64,000 nucleotides of DNA from Selenomonadaceae bacterium (GTDB lineage Bacteria > Bacillota > Negativicutes > Selenomonadales > Selenomonadaceae): NCBI GenBank assembly GCA_017549815.1, contig JAFYNH010000021.1:1-64000 (forward strand). Direction: 5' to 3'. Under the pieces are notes generated by a model. That model had not been told where the DNA came from. It made no database searches and saw only the letters and a program-made list of their open reading frames with translations. Each line of letters begins with the position of its first letter. Position 1 is the first letter of the stretch. This document shows, in pieces, positions 60,201 to 64,000 of this stretch. Position numbers and translations under genes: made by a program.

Positions 60201-63200
60201 CGCCCGCTATGTCAAAGAATTTGCCGTTAATTGTCGCCGTCGACAAGCCATAAATCGTTGCGTCGTCAAGCCCGTTAATTCCACCGTTCGCGCCGTAAAC
60301 TCCGCTGATTGAGCCGTCGGCAATGGCAAGCGTAACGGGCGTGTTGATGTCCGCCAAGTCGATATTCTTACCATTTACGGCAAGATTATTTTCGTCGTGA
60401 GAAATTATCAAGTTGCCGTTTTCAAGGCTGTCAATGCCCGTGACGGAGCTGTTCTTGAGATTGAACGCGATTGACGGGTCGTCGGTCTCGAAGGTGTGAT
60501 CTCCGAAAGTAAATTTGCCCGCTTCGGTCGGTTCAATCTTGGTAATGCCTTCCGCCGCAATAAGCGTTGACTTACTTCTAAAGCCGCTAAGTTTCCGATT
60601 ATCGGCGGTGTTGGCGGTGAGGCTCATTGTATTGCCCGTGACTTGGAGTTTGCCGCCGTTTACTTTCAAGCCGTCTGTGAAGTCGCCCGTAATTACGCTG
60701 GCAACGTCGTCTGCGGAAACAAGTTTGCTATTTTCTATACCGTAAATGACAGCCGAATCACCAAGTGCAATGAACGTTCTATCCGCGACCGTGAAGTTGC
60801 CGACTTTATCAGTTTTAATGGTTCCGCTGGAGAGTCCGCCGATTGTGACGCCGTCGGAGTTGCCGATATTTTCAAGCCCGCTGATTTTGCCGTCGAGAAT
60901 GTTGACTTTATAGCCGTCTTCGTCGCCCTTAATAGTTACGTCGTCATAACCGACCGAAAGTCCGCTTGCTTTAATCAAAACGTCGGTTGCGGTTGCCGCG
61001 TCGATTGTATTTGCGTCAAGGAGAATAATTCCGTCAAGGTTAAAGGCTTTACCTGTCGCGCCTTCGACACTCGCGCCGCTTGTCAAGCTGATTCCGCCGT
61101 CCTTATCAATAATAGCAGTTGCGGTGCCCTTGCCGTCGAATTTCGTCCCGTCATAAGTTAATACGTCGCTGATAACAAGGTCGAGTTTGACGCCGTCGGA
61201 GGTTATGCTTGCCTGCGCGGTTCCGCTTGTCGAGAAGTCTACGCCATTAACTTTGTAATCGGCATTGCCCAGAGTGAGTTCGGTATTTGTGGGCGCGTCA
61301 ACAGTTGCTGCTTTATCGACGCTTAATGAAGTGCCGCCTTCGCCTATGCCGACTTTGCAATCATTTGCATTGGCGGTAATGGTTGCCGTTTCAGTCTCAA
61401 TGCTCTTGCCAACGTCGAAAGTGAACTCTGCGCCCGCAACGTCTGCGAGTTTTTCAACCATAACGCCCGCCGCGTCGAAGGTGAGGTTTGAAACTTTGCC
61501 GAGATTTTCGACGAGCAGATTATTATCCTTATCGTTAATGGCAATGGAATTGGTGCCGGTATGTGTGACGTTGACATCGACGTTGTTAATATCCGCCGCA
61601 AGTTTAAGCGTGCGATTTTTGGGAAGAGTTTTACCGCTTGCCACAACGTCGGAGAATTTAACGCCCGAATCAACCGTAACATTGCCGCTACCGTCGATTG
61701 TAATGTTGTACTTATTGCCAGTCGGAATGTAGCCGTCGAAATACCAGCCGTCGGAGCTGTTAAATTTAAGCGTCGAATTATCTTTAGGCGAAGTGTAAGT
61801 TTTGCCGTCAATGGTGACTTTGGTATCCTTTTCAAAGCCGCTGACAGTATCGGGGACGCCGTTCGTCATGCCGAAGGTTATATCGTCCTTATTAGCCGCG
61901 ACAGTGAATTGTTCGCCGCCGATATTGAAGGTGCCGTTATTCTGCGCGATAACTTTGGTATTGCCTGAATCGGCTGTTGCGGTGACAGTTTGTTTACTCG
62001 TAGCCGCGATTGTGCCCTTAGAAATTTCGATAGCCTTAGCTTCTTCGCTGATTGAAACGGTATCGCCGGTTGCGTCGACAGTGAAAGCCTCGTCGGTCGT
62101 GACAGTAAAGGTTGCGCCGTCGGCAGTGACAGGAACGTCGGCAAATTCTTTTTCAAGTTTAAGTTTGGTATTGGTGACGGAAACGCTAGAAATTTTTTCT
62201 TCGTCGGCGTCTTTAGTTAAGGAATAAGTGTCGCCTGTTCTGCTCAAAGTGCCGAGCGTCTTAGTTGCGGCGGTTGCGCTGTCGATTACTACTGCGGTTT
62301 CGCCGTCTGTGAGGGTATCGTCTTTGACAGGAAGATTTCCGTCTTGAGCAGGAGCGGTGCGCGTCCAGTTGCTTGCGTTGTTAATGCCGTCGTCGTTTGT
62401 ATCGGAAATTGTGACGCCGCGTTTATAATCGGCGTTGCCCGTCCAGAGGTAATTGGCATCGTTTATAAAGCCAAGTTCCGTGACTCTGTAGGAAGAATCT
62501 TTGTCAATGCTGAAGGTATCGCCCAGCGTCAAGCCGTCGAGTAATACAGAGCCGCTTGTCCGAGCTACGACCGTCATACCGTCGCCGCCGTCTTTGGTGT
62601 AGGTGATTGAACTGCCGCTTGTCGTGGTGACGTTATCAACTTTATCGGTAAGGGAAACTGTGCCGTCGGTTAAGGTTGAAGTTGTGCCGTCGGAGGCGAT
62701 AATCAGCGCGGAGGCGTTCGCCTTATAATCTTTTCTGTTGACGGTAAAAGTATTCGAGCCTTCGGGCGTGTTGACGGTTGCGGTTATATCGGTCGTCAAC
62801 TTTGAAGTTGCGTTGGGCATTTCGATAAATTTAATACCGTCCGCCGCGCCTTCCTTTTTATTGAGCTTATAAGTATTTTTATTCTTATTGAGTTCGCCGT
62901 AAACGTTGGCGGGATTATCAACCTTATCGACGACGAGCGAATCGCCTGCTTTGGCGTCTTCAAGTTTAAGATTACCGGCTTTGTCGATTGCTATGAGTTG
63001 CGTCTCCAGAATATCTGCGAAAGTAAGCGTGCCGTCCGCAATGCCGCCAGTCACGAGTTTATTATCAGTACTGTTGAATAAGCCCGTGTTAAGCATTTCA
63101 TATTCTTTGTCGCCGAACGTGAATTTATCGCCTTTAGTTATGCCGCTGATTGCCGTCGTCCCTATAACCATTGTGCCTTTTATGACGGTCGGCGTTATTG

Positions 63201-64000
63201 CTTTGCCGTTTACCGTGACAGCTTGCTCAACGGCGGCGGTAATAGTTCCTTTTGTCAGCGTGAGCGATACAACATCATTGGAGAGAATCGGATTATCGCC
63301 CGTCGTGTTCAGTGTGAAAGATTTTGCGCCTTCGTTCAAAGCTACTTTGGAGAATTTGGAATCGTTGGCAGTGAAAGTGACGCCCGCATATTCGGGAGCT
63401 ATTTCGATTGTGGTGCCGCTTGCATTTATCGAAGTGAGTTCGGCGTTATTAATCTTGGACTGAGTCAGAGTATATTTGCTGTCGGCTTTGGTCAAGTCGC
63501 CGTAAACTTTCGTCGGGCTGTTGAGAGCGTCGACTAAAACATTTTTATCACCGTCAGCCAAAGTATCCGCTTTAACTTTAAGAGTTGCTTTTGTAGCGAC
63601 CAACATGGGCGTCCAATTACCTGTCGTATCTATCTCCGCCAGCGTTATTCCGTTCGTATAAGAATTGCCTTCCCAGAGTGCGCCGTCCGAATTGACAGGA
63701 CCGACCGCCGAAACTTTATATTCTTTATCGTTGATAGTGAAATTGTCGCCTGTCGTCAAGCCGTCGAATTTTATCGTCTCTTTAGCGGTATTATCAGTTG
63801 TATTTTCTTCGGTAGTATCGTCTGAAGTGTCGTCGGCAACGTCGTCTTCCTCTTCGGTTACGTTTTCATTAGCATTTCCGCCATTATCATCGGCAGTATC
63901 GTCAGCGGCGTCCTCAGCATTATTTTCAAGAGATTCAACTTCAATAGTCATGCCGTCGCCGTTTTCGCTTGTGTAGGTTATAACGTTGCCGCCCGTAGTC
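57277..64000 (-). CDS. Giant repeat-rich surface/secreted protein, 5' end outside the window
   Basis: At least 2,240 residues are present and the frame stays open through the window edge. The ATG at 63951 is internal: the codons before it read TTGGNVITYTSENGDG, matching the internal TTSGSSITYTKDGGDG further on. Repeats of about 110 residues (LTTGDNFTINDKEYKVSAVG ... NWTP; LTLGDTFSIDKDSSYRVTELG ... NWTR) lie in the first third. The middle has many beta-rich units with FTFGDHTF or FTVADRTF cores. The C-terminal 700 residues have RTX-like stretches (GSGNDTAFAGEGDYVNAGAGDN; GGFGANNDTIFGGSGHN). An acidic Asp/Glu/Thr-rich segment lies near the window edge. It is likely secreted or surface-bound; no secretion genes are near. 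Confidence 0.8.
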   Translation of the reverse strand, partial: TTGGNVITYTSENGDGMTIEVESLENNAEDAADDTADDNGGNANENVTEEEDDVADDTSDDTTEENTTDNTAKETIKFDGLTTGDNFTINDKEYKVSAVGPVNSDGALWEGNSYTNGITLAEIDTTGNWTPMLVATKATLKVKADTLADGDKNVLVDALNSPTKVYGDLTKADSKYTLTQSKINNAELTSINASGTTIEIAPEYAGVTFTANDSKFSKVALNEGAKSFTLNTTGDNPILSNDVVSLTLTKGTITAAVEQAVTVNGKAITPTVIKGTMVIGTTAISGITKGDKFTFGDKEYEMLNTGLFNSTDNKLVTGGIADGTLTFADILETQLIAIDKAGNLKLEDAKAGDSLVVDKVDNPANVYGELNKNKNTYKLNKKEGAADGIKFIEMPNATSKLTTDITATVNTPEGSNTFTVNRKDYKANASALIIASDGTTSTLTDGTVSLTDKVDNVTTTSGSSITYTKDGGDGMTVVARTSGSVLLDGLTLGDTFSIDKDSSYRVTELGFINDANYLWTGNADYKRGVTISDTNDDGINNASNWTRTAPAQDGNLPVKDDTLTDGETAVVIDSATAATKTLGTLSRTGDTYSLTKDADEEKISSVSVTNTKLKLEKEFADVPVTADGATFTVTTDEAFTVDATGDTVSISEEAKAIEISKGTIAATSKQTVTATADSGNTKVIAQNNGTFNIGGEQFTVAANKDDITFGMTNGVPDTVSGFEKDTKVTIDGKTYTSPKDNSTLKFNSSDGWYFDGYIPTGNKYNITIDGSGNVTVDSGVKFSDVVASGKTLPKNRTLKLAADINNVDVNVTHTGTNSIAINDKDNNLLVENLGKVSNLTFDAAGVMVEKLADVAGAEFTFDVGKSIETETATITANANDCKVGIGEGGTSLSVDKAATVDAPTNTELTLGNADYKVNGVDFSTSGTAQASITSDGVKLDLVISDVLTYDGTKFDGKGTATAIIDKDGGISLTSGASVEGATGKAFNLDGIILLDANTIDAATATDVLIKASGLSVGYDDVTIKGDEDGYKVNILDGKISGLENIGNSDGVTIGGLSSGTIKTDKVGNFTVADRTFIALGDSAVIYGIENSKLVSADDVASVITGDFTDGLKVNGGKLQVTGNTMSLTANTADNRKLSGFRSKSTLIAAEGITKIEPTEAGKFTFGDHTFETDDPSIAFNLKNSSVTGIDSLENGNLIISHDENNLAVNGKNIDLADINTPVTLAIADGSISGVYGANGGINGLDDATIYGLSTATINGKFFDIAGDDVEAIVADGAVPSLFGLENGAIVSSAPEINARTTENGTFTFHDNKFNINDTLDGEVVFTTDLNSYVTNIGEFEGSISGNLEDINLNDKPFTASSDKITVANDGTDVIALYGLSSGDTISGSLSKAIFLMPEGTLNVNDKGYILLGDDNGVSISGDGQIIHGLDIDASLTVFKGGSYSVNNQSFNAKDGDTFIAGRDSVYIYDPNNKSITEKTKDKDIIIDLIGEPSDKTVSLSGDSAASVIAKGNLDSPMALTLDNNTGKVQNIDFSNSKYSKRVTLLGGDQDVKFNDDGNNAAYVDETATDNKNIELGDGGDVVVNDGKDAKVSVKAGKGNDTIANRHNASTTVDVENNGDTTIVPTSGRVTLQNYDENNNANIRSFEYHDMLEAIKTNDIKFGNGAMTLGDAVVVFDPDASETGGTWANLVDYSGDKLRVGFTHKEGGVLNASTSGDDLIMKGNYAESSSDTQKTGGSTLISGSGNDTAFAGEGDYVNAGAGDNQIYVTDENLRGMEGATIVLGNKCRNTVHNFNNGYETGDAIYISDLSSIKFNYGEDGLVMSSGTAQLTFDGLEPGDELVSYDDSDVASPYEVKVIDGKNTYNAAIAQEGKDIGVHDSLEANVFYGNKNGGSGLNFSEYSGTVEVNLNEGTGNLNGTDAQFYNINKLQAGAGDSKLIGKAGAKNTLIAGTGNASMWSAAGRDLMVGNTSENKNGITTFQYTAGDGRDTITGFDFMSDANDYDADNISLSSGNIVTNVFMRDKDIVMAINESDNDYLRLQDAVGQNFKLNDRIAKVDTQGEFDNLADFYVVAAKNATMKVGADVGDAQVWLDDRLTNTHGVIYHGEIKYLDASTANGNTTLVGNDLDNVIIGGTASNSIWGGFGANNDTIFGGSGHNTFFFGMENGNDVIASINAGDVIDLTTIGLEQIASTTVNAGGTKIELTDGSSLEIKGDAANVEYRLNDGSKYTANHSEGHWEKR

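Noticed and set aside
63949-63951. ATG at 63951 as the true start of the giant protein
   Set aside because: The frame stays open to the window edge, and the preceding codons match an internal repeat, so this Met is internal.

Overview
The window comes from a diderm Firmicute of the class Negativicutes (Selenomonadales-like), at medium GC. The evidence is a porin with an N-terminal SLH domain and a C-terminal Phe (OmpM type), flagellar P- and L-ring genes, and an O-antigen-ligase-like protein (outer membrane) alongside Firmicute-type genes (Rex, FlhF/FlhG, YvyF, HU) and frequent TTG starts with strong Shine-Dalgarno sites. The species cannot be named from sequence alone.

Layout. 1-5.5 kb: a tRNA cluster (Gly, four Leu), ilvE, tRNA-Ser, a CheY-like receiver, a cupin, a YjfB-like protein, HU, a short-chain dehydrogenase coupled to an MGDG-synthase-like glycosyltransferase, and tRNA-Glu. 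5.5-7.6 kb: a thiamine salvage operon (thiM, thiamine-binding protein, thiE, small ferredoxin). 7.6-15.3 kb (minus): a CorC/HlyC-type membrane protein, a proline-rich exported protein, rsmG, mnmG, and a NotI-like restriction-modification pair directly in front of mnmG. 15.4-18.6 kb: flhF and flhG, then yvyF convergent. 18.7-22.3 kb (minus): a solo tnpB, meaB and an FkbM-like protein. 22.6-29.9 kb: the OmpM-like porin and a 2,003-residue RTX-like repeat protein. 30.0-34.3 kb (minus): flgG-flgA-flgH-two unknown ORFs-flgI-flgJ(N). 34.5-40.9 kb: a 3D-domain cell-wall protein, lepA, and a coupled operon of an OGT-like glycosyltransferase, a MntA/HepT pair, a degenerate methyltransferase and a membrane protein. 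40.9-47.0 kb: a type III restriction-modification system. 47.0-57.2 kb (minus): an apparent valS-folC-nuclease-wzy-rex-secG-esterase-rnr operon. 57.3 kb to the end: a second giant repeat protein whose 5' end lies outside the window.

Three genome-scale signals stand out. The non-palindromic octamer CTGCGCGG occurs about fifty times by eye, on both strands and mostly in coding DNA, against about two expected by chance; its density resembles a DNA uptake sequence or a Chi site. Heptamer arrays (consensus GGRACTA) recur between genes, often switching orientation to make inverted repeats, and in places run into coding sequence (the OGT-like protein, the ferredoxin tail, the FolC leader). A Rex-like operator overlaps the predicted start site of the operon that contains rex.

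Defence and mobile functions (two restriction-modification systems, MntA/HepT, a PD-(D/E)XK protein, tnpB and two possible structured IS-like remnants) are inserted between housekeeping and flagellar genes rather than grouped in one island.
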